DNA from: an uncultured Flavobacteriales bacterium
GTDB taxonomy: Bacteria > Bacteroidota > Bacteroidia > Flavobacteriales_E > Vicingaceae
Direction: 5' to 3'
Assembly: GCA_905479995.1 (NCBI GenBank)
Contig: CAJQON010000015.1
Span: forward strand, 124,001-188,000
Length of the DNA: 64,000 bases
Below are positions 27,829 through 37,484 of the stretch, one piece after another. The stretch's first letter is position 1; the number at the start of each line of letters is the position of its first letter. Below the pieces are notes generated by a model that did no database searches, was not told the DNA's origin, and saw only the letters and a program-made list of their open reading frames with translations. A program made the translations under genes and the position numbers.

Positions 27829-29787
27829 ATGAATAAGATACAACAACTATTATTAGGACTTTTAACTTTAGTTATCATCAACTGCAGTGTTGCACAACCT
27901 AGTTCCAAGGTGTCATCAACCAGTAAAAAAGCCATCAAATTATTTAACGAAGGAAAATCGAATTACGATGCCAGAAACAATGAGTCTGCCGAGATAAATT
28001 TATTAATGGCCATAGAAAAAGATCCCAATTTTGTAGAAGCAGAATTGCTTTTAGCTTACGTTTATCAAGATTTTAGAGATTATGAAAAATCCTTAAAACA
28101 TTACGAAAGGTGTATCGAAATTAAACCAGATTTCTTTCCTGAAGTTTATTTTTCGGCAGCTGGGTTTCAGCTTAAATTTGGACAATATGAAAAAGCATTA
28201 AAAAACTTTGAGAAATACCTCACCTATGTTAATGCTCCTTTAATGAGTAAGCCATATGCTAAAGATGGAATTCGTGATTGTAAATTTGCCCTAGAAGCCT
28301 TGAAGCATCCAGTAGATTTTAACCCAATTAACATGGGAGAAGCTATTAATAGTCCTATGTCAGAGTACTTCCCTTCAATTTCTGTAGATGGTGAAACATT
28401 TTTATATACAAGACAATTGAAAAGTGAAATGACCTACACAGGTTATAATGAAGATTTTTTCTTAAGCACTTTTGATGGACATAATTGGACACAAAGTGTG
28501 AATGTAAAGCCAATAAATAGTTTAACGAATGAAGGAGCTCCAACGCTTTCAGCAAACGGTAGGTTTTTAATCTTTACATCTTGCGACAACCCTGTAGAAG
28601 GATATGGAAGAGACCGAAAAGGTTTTGGTAGCTGTGACTTATTTTACACTTTTAGAGTTGGAGATAACTGGAGCAAACCAAAAAATTTAGGACAAACTAT
28701 TAATTCTCGTAATTGGGAAACTCAACCTTCTTTTTCGGCAGATGGGAAAACACTTTATTTTATTAGAGGGTTGGGACGACCGCCCAACAGACAACAAGAT
28801 ATATGGACATGCGAATTGACTGAAGCAGGAACTTGGTCTAAACCTCGGCCTTTAAGTAGTGTTATAAATACTAAAGGTGTTGAAGAATCTGTATTTATTC
28901 ACCCCGATGGAAAAACACTTTATTTTTCTTCAAATGGCCATCCAGGAATGGGAGGATTAGATATTTACATGAGTAAAAAGGGGGAAGATGGAAAATGGCA
29001 AACACCTATTAATTTAGGTTATCCTATTAATACTTTTAGCGAAGAGAATAGTTTGTTGGTAGGAGCTAGCGGAAATATAGCTTATTTTGCTTCAGATAGA
29101 GAAGGAGGTTTGGGAGGATTGGACCTTTATCAATTTGAATTACCAGAAAACTTAAAACCAGATCCAGTAAACTATTTAAAAGGTAAAGTGTATGATGCAC
29201 AAACTAAAAAACCCTTAGAAGCCCGTTTTGAGTTAGTCGATTTAGAAACAGGAAAAGTAGTGGTGATTTCACATTCAGATCGCTCATCAGGAGAGTTTTT
29301 GGTTAGCTTACCTATCAATAAAGAGTACGCATTAAATGCTACAAGTGAAGGGTATCTTTTTTATTCTGAAAATTTTATGCTTACCGAAGGAAGCTTAAAA
29401 GAACCCTATCGAAAAGATGCACCCTTAAATAAGATAGAAGTAGGTAAAACAGTAGTACTTCGTAATGTGTTTTTTGATACCGATAAATTTGATTTAAAAC
29501 AAAAATCAAAAATTGAATTAAACAGATTGATGGCCTTTTTAGAAAAAAATCCTACCGTAAAAATAGAATTAGGTGGACATACAGATAATGTTGGTAGTGC
29601 TAAATCCAACCAAGTTTTATCTAATAATAGAGCAAGGGCTGTTTACGATTACTTATTGTCTCAAGGAGTTGTGGCAGAACGATTATCAACAAAAGGATAT
29701 GGCGATACTAAGCCAATAGCAGATAATAATACAGAGGAAGGTAGAGCGGAAAACAGAAGGACAGAATTTAAAATTACAAGCAAGTAA
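27829..29787 (+). CDS. OmpA-family protein with TPR, beta-propeller and CRD domains (PorE-like)
   Basis: From the ATG at 27829 the protein has 652 residues. It has an N-terminal signal (possible lipoprotein Cys in IINCSVAQ), TPR repeats (about 35-150), PD40/WD40-like repeats (about 170-440, SFSADGKTLYF and HPDGKTLYFSSNG), a carboxypeptidase-regulatory-like domain (about 445-520) and a C-terminal OmpA peptidoglycan-binding domain (ELGGHTDNVGSA, NRARAVYDYL, AENRRTEF). This order matches the T9SS component PorE and also other OmpA-TPR proteins, so PorE is a proposal only. Confidence 0.85.
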   Translation: MNKIQQLLLGLLTLVIINCSVAQPSSKVSSTSKKAIKLFNEGKSNYDARNNESAEINLLMAIEKDPNFVEAELLLAYVYQDFRDYEKSLKHYERCIEIKPDFFPEVYFSAAGFQLKFGQYEKALKNFEKYLTYVNAPLMSKPYAKDGIRDCKFALEALKHPVDFNPINMGEAINSPMSEYFPSISVDGETFLYTRQLKSEMTYTGYNEDFFLSTFDGHNWTQSVNVKPINSLTNEGAPTLSANGRFLIFTSCDNPVEGYGRDRKGFGSCDLFYTFRVGDNWSKPKNLGQTINSRNWETQPSFSADGKTLYFIRGLGRPPNRQQDIWTCELTEAGTWSKPRPLSSVINTKGVEESVFIHPDGKTLYFSSNGHPGMGGLDIYMSKKGEDGKWQTPINLGYPINTFSEENSLLVGASGNIAYFASDREGGLGGLDLYQFELPENLKPDPVNYLKGKVYDAQTKKPLEARFELVDLETGKVVVISHSDRSSGEFLVSLPINKEYALNATSEGYLFYSENFMLTEGSLKEPYRKDAPLNKIEVGKTVVLRNVFFDTDKFDLKQKSKIELNRLMAFLEKNPTVKIELGGHTDNVGSAKSNQVLSNNRARAVYDYLLSQGVVAERLSTKGYGDTKPIADNNTEEGRAENRRTEFKITSK

Positions 29788-29789
29788 CT

Positions 29790-30347
29790 ATGAAAAAGAA
29801 CATTCAAAACGCATTAATTATACTATCAACTCTCGCATTTGTTGGTTGTGCAGGCGAAACTGCCCCTGCAGTATCTATAGATAAAGAATCTATAGAACAT
29901 TTATTGGAAGAGTATGAAGAATGTCAATCTGAAGCTGAAAATGCAATGGATTGTAAATCCTTCACAGCAAAAGCAATTTCAAAGTATTTTGGAGTAGAAG
30001 ACTTGATGGTAGGTGGACAATACATTCCTTATGATGGAATACGAGATTTTGTTTCTGAAAGCAGTGCTTGGACCAATTATGGTGATGCCGACAATCAAGT
30101 GATCTTAGATAAGGCACAACAATTTGCCAATGATGGAATTCCAGTTATTGCTATTAATACCAATGATGCACATCAATTAGCAGTCCTAATTGTTGCAGGA
30201 GAAAAATCAACCTCTTCTAAATGGGGAGTAAAAGTTCCTTCTTGCGCAGCATTTTTCCCTAAAAATGGTCCAGAGTCATTTATCGATAAAACATTAAACT
30301 ATGCTTGGAGTTCTCCTGATGGTGTAGAAATTTGGGTAAGAAACTAA
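29790..30347 (+). CDS. Lipoprotein, possible cysteine hydrolase, family not recognised
   Basis: A 185-residue protein with a lipobox (LAFVGC, residues 15-20). It starts 2 bp after the OmpA gene, so the two are co-transcribed. A Cys at the head of a helix (DCKSFTAKAISKYFGV) and a later His (NTNDAHQLAVLIVAG) followed by WGVKVPSCAAFF and a C-terminal AWSSPDGVEIWVRN recall the Cys-His layout of NlpC/P60-like amidases. This similarity is by eye and the catalytic role is unproven. Confidence 0.6.
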   Translation: MKKNIQNALIILSTLAFVGCAGETAPAVSIDKESIEHLLEEYEECQSEAENAMDCKSFTAKAISKYFGVEDLMVGGQYIPYDGIRDFVSESSAWTNYGDADNQVILDKAQQFANDGIPVIAINTNDAHQLAVLIVAGEKSTSSKWGVKVPSCAAFFPKNGPESFIDKTLNYAWSSPDGVEIWVRN

Positions 30348-31228
30348 GGTTGGCAAAACCAATACTCATAAGTTTAATTGTTGTACTGAGTTTTAGTCAG
30401 TGCATTATTGCGCAACAAGATTCTGTTAATACAAAACGTTTAAAAACAGTAATTGTAACCGAAACGGTTGCGTATGCAGGTACAATGGCTGGGCTTTACG
30501 GTTTGTGGTACAAAAATGAACCCAGTTCCTCATTTCATACATTTAACGATAATGACGAGTGGTTTCAAATGGATAAGGTTGGTCACAGTGTCACTTCTTA
30601 CTACGTTGGCATGGCTGGTTATGAAGCGTTGAGGTGGAGTGGTGTAAGTAGAAAAAAATCTATTTGGTATGGAGGAACATTAGGCCTCTTTTTTTTAACA
30701 TCGGTTGAAATATTTGATGGATACTCTTCTGCTTGGGGTTTTTCTTGGGGAGATGTTGCTGCCAATACTGCTGGAAGTGGATTGTTTATTGCCCAACAAT
30801 TGGCTTGGGATGAGCAACGGATTTTATTAAAATATTCTTATAACAAAAGTGACTTAGCAGAAGTGAGACCAGAATTGTTTGGCGAAAATTTGCAACAAAA
30901 CCTTCTAAAAGATTACAATGGTCAAACTTACTGGGCTTCAGCTAATATTGCTTCTTTTTTAGGTGATAATACCACTTTTCCAAAATGGTTAAATTTTGCT
31001 GTAGGGTATGGTTCTGAGGGAATGGTTGGTGCATTTGATAATTCTTATGATCCAAGTATTCAGCGATATCGTCAATATTATTTAAGTTTAGATATTGACT
31101 TAACACGAATAAAAACAAAAAGTAAGTTTTTTAATACCGTATTAGGAGCATTTGGGTTCATAAAGTTTCCTATGCCAACTATTGGTTTTAGTAATGGGGA
31201 AACGCATTTTTATGCAGTATACTTTTAG
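30332..31228 (+). CDS. DUF2279-family outer-envelope protein
   Basis: A 298-residue protein with a signal peptide ending near CIIAQQ. DKVGHSVTSYYVGMAGYEALRW and EIFDGYSSAWGFSWGDVAANTAG are typical of DUF2279 (YfiM-like), followed by a likely outer-membrane-associated tail ending in Phe. The start TTG at 30332 overlaps the previous gene by 16 bp; an alternative TTG lies at 30350. The family function is unknown. It is probably the last gene of the 27829-31228 unit. Confidence 0.75.
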   Translation: MGKKLRLAKPILISLIVVLSFSQCIIAQQDSVNTKRLKTVIVTETVAYAGTMAGLYGLWYKNEPSSSFHTFNDNDEWFQMDKVGHSVTSYYVGMAGYEALRWSGVSRKKSIWYGGTLGLFFLTSVEIFDGYSSAWGFSWGDVAANTAGSGLFIAQQLAWDEQRILLKYSYNKSDLAEVRPELFGENLQQNLLKDYNGQTYWASANIASFLGDNTTFPKWLNFAVGYGSEGMVGAFDNSYDPSIQRYRQYYLSLDIDLTRIKTKSKFFNTVLGAFGFIKFPMPTIGFSNGETHFYAVYF

Positions 31229-31229
31229 C

Positions 31230-33596
31230 TTATTTCAATAAATTAACATGACCAGTTATCTTTTTAGATTCGAATGCATTTGTCACATATTCTAATCTGT
31301 AAGCATAAACTCCGGGTTTAGCTAAAAAGCCTTTATGGCTTCCGTTCCATTTTGTATTGATATTTTCAGCTTTAAATACGAGTTCTCCCCAACGATTAAA
31401 AATAAAAAATTCATAGCGAATCATTTCACAATTAAATTCAGGAAAAAAATAATCGTTGTATCCATCTCCATCAGGTGTAAATGAGTTTGGTAGGAATACA
31501 GGACACAAGCCACAATTTCCGTCAATAAAGTTAATTCTACCTTTTGAAGTTCCGCAATTGTTTGTGACTTCAACGGAGTAAGTGCCTTGCTGGGTAACGT
31601 TAAAAGTAGAATCGGTGGAGCCATCTAGCCATAGGTAAGTTGCGTCTGGGAGAGATGCGTTTAATAAAACATGCTCACCAGTACACAATACAGTATCATT
31701 CCCAATGCTTACTAATGGCACCGATTTGTAGCAAACATGAATAGAGTCTAATGCAATACCGCAATTGTTGCTAACAGCAACCCAAATAAAAGTATCTGGT
31801 TGAATAATGTTGTAGGTTGATAGGGTGGAATTATCTTGCCATAAATAAGTAGCCTCAGGAGAGAATACATTTAATAAAAGGTTTTCACCATCACATAAAA
31901 CGGTGTCTTTTCCAAGGTTTACTATGGGTGAATTGTTTTGGCTAATATCAATAGAGTCGGTAAATATGCATCTTCCATTAACTACTGTAACCTGGTATGT
32001 TCCTGCTTGATTAACAGTAAGGGTAGAATCGATAGAACCATCTTGCCAATTGTATGTTGCATTAGGAAATGCTGCATTGAGTAGAATGCTTTCGGAATTG
32101 CATAAAAGGGTGTCATTCCCAAGCTCTATTGATGGTATGGCGTTGTAGCTAATCAAAATATCGTCAGAACTTGTGCCGCAAATATTGGTAACATCTACCG
32201 AGTAATTTCCTTGTTTAGAGATGTTTAGAGTAGAGTCCGTAGACCCATCACTCCATAAGTAACTTGATGAGGGGAATGTTGCGTCTACTAAAAGATTTTC
32301 ACCATCGCAGAGTGTGGTGTCTTTTCCGAGGCTTATAGTTGGAGGGGTATTAAAATCAACAACAATAGAATCGCGTGTAATGCATCCTGTCTGATTAGTA
32401 ACATCTGTCCAATACGTTCCTGATAGTGTAATGTTGTAGGTCGGGTTGGTAGAACCATTTTGCCAACTGTAAGTGCAGTTGGGTGTGTTCGCATCGAGCA
32501 TCAAACTTTCATTAGGACACAAAGTAGTATCATTGCCTAGATTAACGATTGGTGAAGGGGTGTAGCTAATAATTATTTCATCTGAACTCGTGCCGCATTC
32601 ATTGGTGACATCTACCGAGTAAGTTCCTGCTGAATTTATGGTTAATGTTGAGTTGGTAGAACCATCACTCCATAAATAGGTTGCGTTAGGCGATGTAGCA
32701 TCAAGTAGAGTGTTTTGTCCGTTACATAGTGTAATGTTATTTCCTAAATCAACAGAAAGGAGTGGTTTTTGAGAGACTATTATAGAGTCTGTTACGGAGC
32801 AAGAACCGTTTGTTACTTCTACACCATATGTGCCGGGTTGAGTAACATTAAGAGTAGAGCTTGTAGAGCCATCTTGCCATAAATAGGTTGCTGTAGGAAA
32901 TGCAGTATTAGGGAAAGAGGCGTCAAGGGTAAAGAGTTGGTTGGGGCAAATGGCAGTGTCGTTGCCAAGGTTTACACGAGTTATGTGTATGCTATCTATG
33001 CCCATTCTTAGTTTTCCATTAAGGCTACTGCTGCTAAAAAGACTATTGTCATCATCTTGAGGTAAAAACTTAATGGTGTGTGTGTTTGAGGTGGCGGTAA
33101 ATGAAATGCAGCTTGCTTCCCAGGTAAAATTATTGCTTTTAGATGGTGCTTGGCTAGAGGTGGGTGTTGTAACACCTGCAAGAGTATTGTCAATATAAAC
33201 AGCCCAAGAACCAGAAGTGTCAAAATGTGCAGTTTGTTTAACCACAGCTTGATAAAAATTGATCGTATAGCGTTGATCAATGTTAAAGCCATTTACGGTT
33301 TGCATAATACCCTCGCAATAATCTCTACTGTGTATTCCGGAAACAAAGGTGTTTCCGGAATAGGGGGTTCCGTTTACTCCAATTGGTGTATTTGGGCCTG
33401 AGGTGCCAGTAATGTCTGATTCTGAAGCTGCTAGGCTGATAGCGTTTGAATTTGGGTCGGTAAAAGGTATCTGTTGCCAGCCAGTTGGAGCAGTGTTTGA
33501 TGCAATTGTTCCATCTAAATCGGGGTTAATAAAGCTTTGGCTTTGAAGTGAAGTGTAAAATAGGCAAACAAGTGCCAAAGAAAATAGCGTTTTCAT
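31230..33596 (-). CDS. T9SS type B-sorted surface protein with seven Ig-like repeats
   Basis: Starting at the Met at 33596 gives 788 residues with a clear signal peptide (MKTLFSLALVCLFYTSLQSQ); the upstream start at 33629 adds 11 residues before it. An N-terminal jelly-roll-like module (about 20-210) is followed by seven repeats of about 70 residues (LGNDTxLCxGENLLLDA, then YLWQDGSTxSTLxV, GTYSVxVTN). The last 85 residues are the gliding-motility-associated type B sorting domain (FLPNSFTPDGDGYNDYF, FNRWGELVF, GVYAYRL). It is probably a surface adhesin. Confidence 0.88.
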   Translation of the reverse strand: MKTLFSLALVCLFYTSLQSQSFINPDLDGTIASNTAPTGWQQIPFTDPNSNAISLAASESDITGTSGPNTPIGVNGTPYSGNTFVSGIHSRDYCEGIMQTVNGFNIDQRYTINFYQAVVKQTAHFDTSGSWAVYIDNTLAGVTTPTSSQAPSKSNNFTWEASCISFTATSNTHTIKFLPQDDDNSLFSSSSLNGKLRMGIDSIHITRVNLGNDTAICPNQLFTLDASFPNTAFPTATYLWQDGSTSSTLNVTQPGTYGVEVTNGSCSVTDSIIVSQKPLLSVDLGNNITLCNGQNTLLDATSPNATYLWSDGSTNSTLTINSAGTYSVDVTNECGTSSDEIIISYTPSPIVNLGNDTTLCPNESLMLDANTPNCTYSWQNGSTNPTYNITLSGTYWTDVTNQTGCITRDSIVVDFNTPPTISLGKDTTLCDGENLLVDATFPSSSYLWSDGSTDSTLNISKQGNYSVDVTNICGTSSDDILISYNAIPSIELGNDTLLCNSESILLNAAFPNATYNWQDGSIDSTLTVNQAGTYQVTVVNGRCIFTDSIDISQNNSPIVNLGKDTVLCDGENLLLNVFSPEATYLWQDNSTLSTYNIIQPDTFIWVAVSNNCGIALDSIHVCYKSVPLVSIGNDTVLCTGEHVLLNASLPDATYLWLDGSTDSTFNVTQQGTYSVEVTNNCGTSKGRINFIDGNCGLCPVFLPNSFTPDGDGYNDYFFPEFNCEMIRYEFFIFNRWGELVFKAENINTKWNGSHKGFLAKPGVYAYRLEYVTNAFESKKITGHVNLLK

Positions 33597-33955
33597 TGTT
33601 TTAAGGTTCGTTAAATAGTTTGTAGGCAAACTATTGTGGTTAATTTATCCTTAAGGATAATAGTAGGTTAATAAGTAGTTATTCGTATAATTGTTACGTG
33701 TAATACGCAAGTAATCAGTAAGTAACTGACTTTAATATTAAGTATTTTTTTTAAGAACGGTACTAATGTTAATAAAAAAAGTACCATTCATAATGGTCTT
33801 TCGTCTTCTTAATTGGGTAAGCTGTACTTACCTAAGGATAAAGACCTTAAGAACTATGTGTAATACGGCAATAATGTGTTTGTAGTTGCCTCAGTAGTTT
33901 CTGAAACTACAATTAATTAGGGGAATTTTTTTGAGGTGTATTTATCTAAAGGCAT
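33597..33955. repeat. Gene-free stretch crowded with short inverted repeats
   Basis: No gene is seen in these 359 bp between two minus-strand genes. It holds many short palindromes: tagtttg/caaacta (33616-33633), ttatccttaaggataa (33645-33660), accatt/aatggt (33783-33797), ggtaag/cttacc (33816-33832), taagg/cctta (33833-33849) and gtagtttctgaaactac (33894-33910). They could fold as a 5' leader of the T9SS type B gene or bind regulators. Confidence 0.5.
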
Positions 33956-34486
33956 TTAAAACTCAAGGTTTAAGCCATCTAATATAGCTCTTATACTAAT
34001 TAACAATGTCGCTTTCTCAGTTGTTTCATTTTCTATCGCATCGTCTAAATCAAACTTTAAATCTTCCACTTCACTTTCCTGAAACGTAGCATCAAAATTT
34101 TCTATTACCGTTAAAACTTCTACTACCACCATGTAGTCTCCTTTTATGGCTTCTCTAATAAATGTAGAGATGTGTTCGCTACCATCTAAATTTGATTGCC
34201 AGAAAATAGAAATTAATGTCGCTTTTTCCGAAGCAAATTTTTCATCTGTAATTGCACGAACCAATTCTTCTGTTACTGATTGATCTTTCAAGTCATATAA
34301 TAATGCTATAATAGATTCTCGTATTTCTGTTTTTTCTGAACTACAAAGCAATTCAACAATAGGATAAATAGATTTTTCTGTTCCGTGCTTTCTCAGCTGT
34401 TTCAGTGCAGTGATAACTTTCTTATCATCTGCAGAGGTTAAGTCACTATGAATATTGTTGAGGCGGTTGTCTTTTGCTGTACTCAT
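33956..34486 (-). CDS. HEAT-repeat protein
   Basis: A 176-residue all-helical protein without a signal peptide. It shows HEAT-like helical pairs (DDKKVITALKQLRKHG, EIRESIIALLYDLKD, VVEVLTVIENFD), which usually form protein-binding scaffolds. It lies downstream of gap but is separated from it by a terminator. The partner is unknown. Confidence 0.75.
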   Translation of the reverse strand: MSTAKDNRLNNIHSDLTSADDKKVITALKQLRKHGTEKSIYPIVELLCSSEKTEIRESIIALLYDLKDQSVTEELVRAITDEKFASEKATLISIFWQSNLDGSEHISTFIREAIKGDYMVVVEVLTVIENFDATFQESEVEDLKFDLDDAIENETTEKATLLISIRAILDGLNLEF

Positions 34487-34503
34487 CTTATTTTAAATAA
34501 AAA

Positions 34504-34528
34504 AGAGGCTGAAAATAGTTCAGCCTCT
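34504..34528 (-). terminator. Terminator after gap
   Basis: Arms agaggctgaa and ttcagcctct around aatag, followed on the minus strand by a T run. It lies 22 bp past the gap stop and 18 bp upstream of the HEAT gene start. Confidence 0.8.
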
Positions 34529-34549
34529 ATATTTATAATCATTTAATAT

Positions 34550-36010
34550 TTAGTAATAAATCAATCTTCTAACTTTAGCAATATACTTGGCTAATCTTAT
34601 AACTTGTTTAGTATAACCAAATTCGTTGTCGTACCAAACATATAGTACAATGTTCTTTTTGTCGTTCGAAACAATTGTTGCATTGCTGTCAAAAACAGAA
34701 CAGCAGATGTTTCCAATAATATCGTTAGATACTAATTCAGGATCATTTTCGTATTTAATTTGATTAACTAACTTACCTTCTAAAGCTGCTTTTCTAATAA
34801 TTTCATTTAAGTCTTCAACAGAAGTTTCTTTTGTTACTTCAAGACTTAATATTGCTAGAGAACCATTTGGAGTAGGAACTCTAACCGCGTTAGCTGTTAG
34901 TTTACTTTCTAATGATGGAATTACTTTAGTAACAGCTTTTCCTGCTCCAGTAGAAGTAATAACCATGTTAATAGCAGCAGATCTACCTCTACGAGGTTTG
35001 TTGTGCATATTGTCTAGTAAGTTCTGATCGTTAGTGTAGGCATGAACAGTTTCAATATGACCTTTAACAACACCAAGTGTGTTTTCTATGGTATAAAGTA
35101 TAGGAGAAATTGCATTGGTTGTACACGATGCTGCAGAAAAGATGTTATCATCATCAATGTTTAAATCGCCTTCATTAATTCCATAAACAACATTAGGAAT
35201 TTCTTTTCCTGGAGCGGTAAGTAAAACTTTACTAACTCCTTTAGCTTTTAAGTGTCTTCCTAGTTGCTCTTTATTGGTAAAAACTCCAGTGTTATCTACA
35301 ACTAAAGCATCGTTTATGCCATAGTTGGTGTAATCTATGTCTTCTGGATTTTTGGCTTCAATCATTTTTACGATTTGGCCATTAATAATTAATGCTCTAT
35401 TGGTTAAGTCTTCTTCAACCGAACCTGAGAAAAAACCATGAACCGAATCGTTTCTTAATAACGCTGCTCTTTTAATAATATCTGCATCGGTAACCGATCT
35501 AGTTACAATTGCTTTCAACCTTAATTGTTGTCCTTTTCCTGCTTGTTTAATTAGCTCTCTAGCAGCCAATCTACCAATTCTACCAAATCCGTATAAAACA
35601 ACATCTTTAGGTTTAAGTGTTGCGGTATCGTTTCCTTTAAAGCTACCCAATTCATTGTTTAAGAAATCAGACATTGAAGTGAAATTGCTCTTTTTAGCAT
35701 TCCATTCACTGGCCAACTTACCTAAATCGAGTTTAGAAGGAGCCAAGTCCAAATCAACAATTTCTTTTGCTAAAGCAGATGTTTCTGCAATATCAACAGC
35801 ACTGTAAGTAATTGTTTTTGCTTTTTTATGAAGTGTTAGTATTTCAGAAATACTTTTATCAACTAAAGGATGTCTGAATAAGACAAGTTCAATAGATTTC
35901 TCATACATTAAATGCCCAATTGAGCTAATTAGATTTACAGCAGATTTTTCATCGCTTACATATTCGTTAAGTTTTGCTTCGTAAGCAGATTTCTCATTTA
36001 ACATTTCCAT
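34550..36010 (-). CDS. gap: Glyceraldehyde-3-phosphate dehydrogenase, long form
   Basis: A 486-residue glycolytic or gluconeogenic dehydrogenase. Residues 1-125 are an all-helical extension absent from the usual 335-residue enzyme. The NAD-binding YGFGRIGRLAAREL follows at about 131, the catalytic Cys is in SAASCTTNAISPI, and the His is in ETVHAYTNDQ. Long forms of this kind are common in Bacteroidota; the extension's role is unknown. The sigma factor gene ends 3 bp upstream, so both may share a transcript. Confidence 0.92.
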   Translation of the reverse strand: MEMLNEKSAYEAKLNEYVSDEKSAVNLISSIGHLMYEKSIELVLFRHPLVDKSISEILTLHKKAKTITYSAVDIAETSALAKEIVDLDLAPSKLDLGKLASEWNAKKSNFTSMSDFLNNELGSFKGNDTATLKPKDVVLYGFGRIGRLAARELIKQAGKGQQLRLKAIVTRSVTDADIIKRAALLRNDSVHGFFSGSVEEDLTNRALIINGQIVKMIEAKNPEDIDYTNYGINDALVVDNTGVFTNKEQLGRHLKAKGVSKVLLTAPGKEIPNVVYGINEGDLNIDDDNIFSAASCTTNAISPILYTIENTLGVVKGHIETVHAYTNDQNLLDNMHNKPRRGRSAAINMVITSTGAGKAVTKVIPSLESKLTANAVRVPTPNGSLAILSLEVTKETSVEDLNEIIRKAALEGKLVNQIKYENDPELVSNDIIGNICCSVFDSNATIVSNDKKNIVLYVWYDNEFGYTKQVIRLAKYIAKVRRLIYY

Positions 36011-36013
36011 TGA

Positions 36014-36877
36014 TTATCCTAAATATGTTTTTAATAAATTACTTCTTGAAGAATGTCTTAATCTTCTTATTCCTTTTTCTTTAATCTGACGAACTCTTTC
36101 ACGAGTTAATTCAAATTTTTCTCCAATTTCTTCTAAAGAAAGAGGATGGGCAATTCCTATCCCAAAAAAATCTTTTATCACATCGCATTCTCTATCTGTA
36201 AGTGTTGATAGTGAACGATCAATTTCTCTTTGTAACGATTCATGCATTAAACTCATGTCTGCAACAGGAGAATTGCCATTTGACAATACATCTAATAATG
36301 TTCCATCCTCACCATCTTTAAACGGAGCATCTACAGAAACATGTCTACCTGATATTTTTTGAGACTCAGTTACTTTTTCTTGTTCAATGTCTAACGATTC
36401 TGCAATTTCTTCTGGAGATGGTTCTCTTTCAAACTCTTGTTCTAACCTTGAAAATGCTTTGTTTATTCTATTTAAAGAACCAACCTGATTAAGAGGGAGT
36501 CTTACAATTCTTGCTTGTTCAGCTATAGCTTGAAGAATAGACTGACGAATCCACCATACTGCATAAGATATAAATTTAAAACCTCTTGTTTCATCAAATC
36601 GTTGAGCAGCTTTAATTAACCCTAAATTTCCTTCATTAATTAAATCGGGAAGCGTTAATCCTTGGTTTTGATATTGTTTTGATACGGAAACCACAAATCT
36701 CAAATTGGCTTTAACCAATTTTTCTAGAGCAATTTGGTCACCTTCTTTAATTTTCTGTGCTAATTCTACTTCATCTTCGGCTGTAATTAATTCTTCTCGT
36801 CCAATTTCTTGTAAGTATTTGTCAAGAGAAGCACTATCTCTGTTGGTAATAGATTTCGTAATTTTTAGTTGCCTCAT
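36014..36877 (-). CDS. rpoD: Primary RNA polymerase sigma factor (Bacteroidota SigA)
   Basis: Choosing the Met at 36877 gives [19 protein letters not shown] and 287 residues, the standard start and length of the Bacteroidota primary sigma; the track-length start at 36907 adds ten atypical residues. Regions 1.2 to 4.2 are present: [19 protein letters not shown] (2.1), [16 protein letters not shown] (2.3-2.4) and [18 protein letters not shown] (4.2). Region 1.1 is absent. It directs housekeeping transcription from TAnnTTTG-type promoters. Confidence 0.95.
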   Translation of the reverse strand: MRQLKITKSITNRDSASLDKYLQEIGREELITAEDEVELAQKIKEGDQIALEKLVKANLRFVVSVSKQYQNQGLTLPDLINEGNLGLIKAAQRFDETRGFKFISYAVWWIRQSILQAIAEQARIVRLPLNQVGSLNRINKAFSRLEQEFEREPSPEEIAESLDIEQEKVTESQKISGRHVSVDAPFKDGEDGTLLDVLSNGNSPVADMSLMHESLQREIDRSLSTLTDRECDVIKDFFGIGIAHPLSLEEIGEKFELTRERVRQIKEKGIRRLRHSSRSNLLKTYLG

Positions 36878-37133
36878 TCCGTATAATATTTGTTGATAGG
36901 ATAACAAATTTAACCATCTTTTACGGTTATTTCAACCGAAAGGTAAAAGGAAATTCAAATAATTAATTGGTCGATTAAATGGAGTGTTTTGTCTTTAATA
37001 ATTTTTTGTTCATGTATAAAATGCAAAATAGAAAAGTAATCTATTTATTAACTCAAGAGTGCTTTATGAGTTAGGTGGAGTGTATTTGTAGGCAAAATTT
37101 TTCTCATTTAATGACAAAAATGAGCTATAAAAA

Positions 37134-37155
37134 AAGTCCCGTTTTAACGGGACTT
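37134..37155 (-). terminator. Terminator after the 65-residue small gene
   Basis: Arms aagtcccgtt and aacgggactt around TT, flanked by A and T runs. It lies 4 bp past the stop of the minus-strand gene at 37159. Confidence 0.85.
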
Positions 37156-37158
37156 TTT

Positions 37159-37356
37159 TTAGTTTAAAACCACTTCAATAAATTCAATCTGTTTCGATTT
37201 CCGAATACTCAATGCTTTAGAGTAGTTTAAAATATTGTTAATGGTTTCTTTCTTTGGGGAGAGAATGGAGTGCTTTTCTTCAATTTTAAAGAGTGCTTTT
37301 AATTCATTTTCTTGTTTGGTTATTTCTTGTAAATCTAAAAGAGTAAATTTTGGCAT
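37159..37356 (-). CDS. Small hypothetical protein, 65 residues
   Basis: MPKFTLLDLQEITKQENEL begins a charged, mostly helical protein with no signal peptide or Cys. It has its own terminator and Bacteroidota-like codon use, which supports a real gene. The function is unknown. It lies between sigA and the ECF sigma gene; a regulatory role is possible but nothing in it shows this. Confidence 0.6.
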   Translation of the reverse strand: MPKFTLLDLQEITKQENELKALFKIEEKHSILSPKKETINNILNYSKALSIRKSKQIEFIEVVLN

Positions 37357-37431
37357 AGGCTCATTTTTGTTTTTAAGTGTGTTAATTACTTACTTTAACG
37401 GCCATTCTTTTTGTTTATTGTACAAATAAAA

Positions 37432-37463
37432 AAAAGCTTCTATATAAACATATAGAAGCTTTT
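37432..37463 (-). terminator. Terminator after the ECF sigma gene
   Basis: Arms aaaagcttctatat and atatagaagctttt around a 4-base loop, with T runs on both sides. It is 22 bp past the sigma gene stop at 37485. Confidence 0.8.
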
Positions 37464-37484
37464 CTCTAACTAATTAAATTGGTA

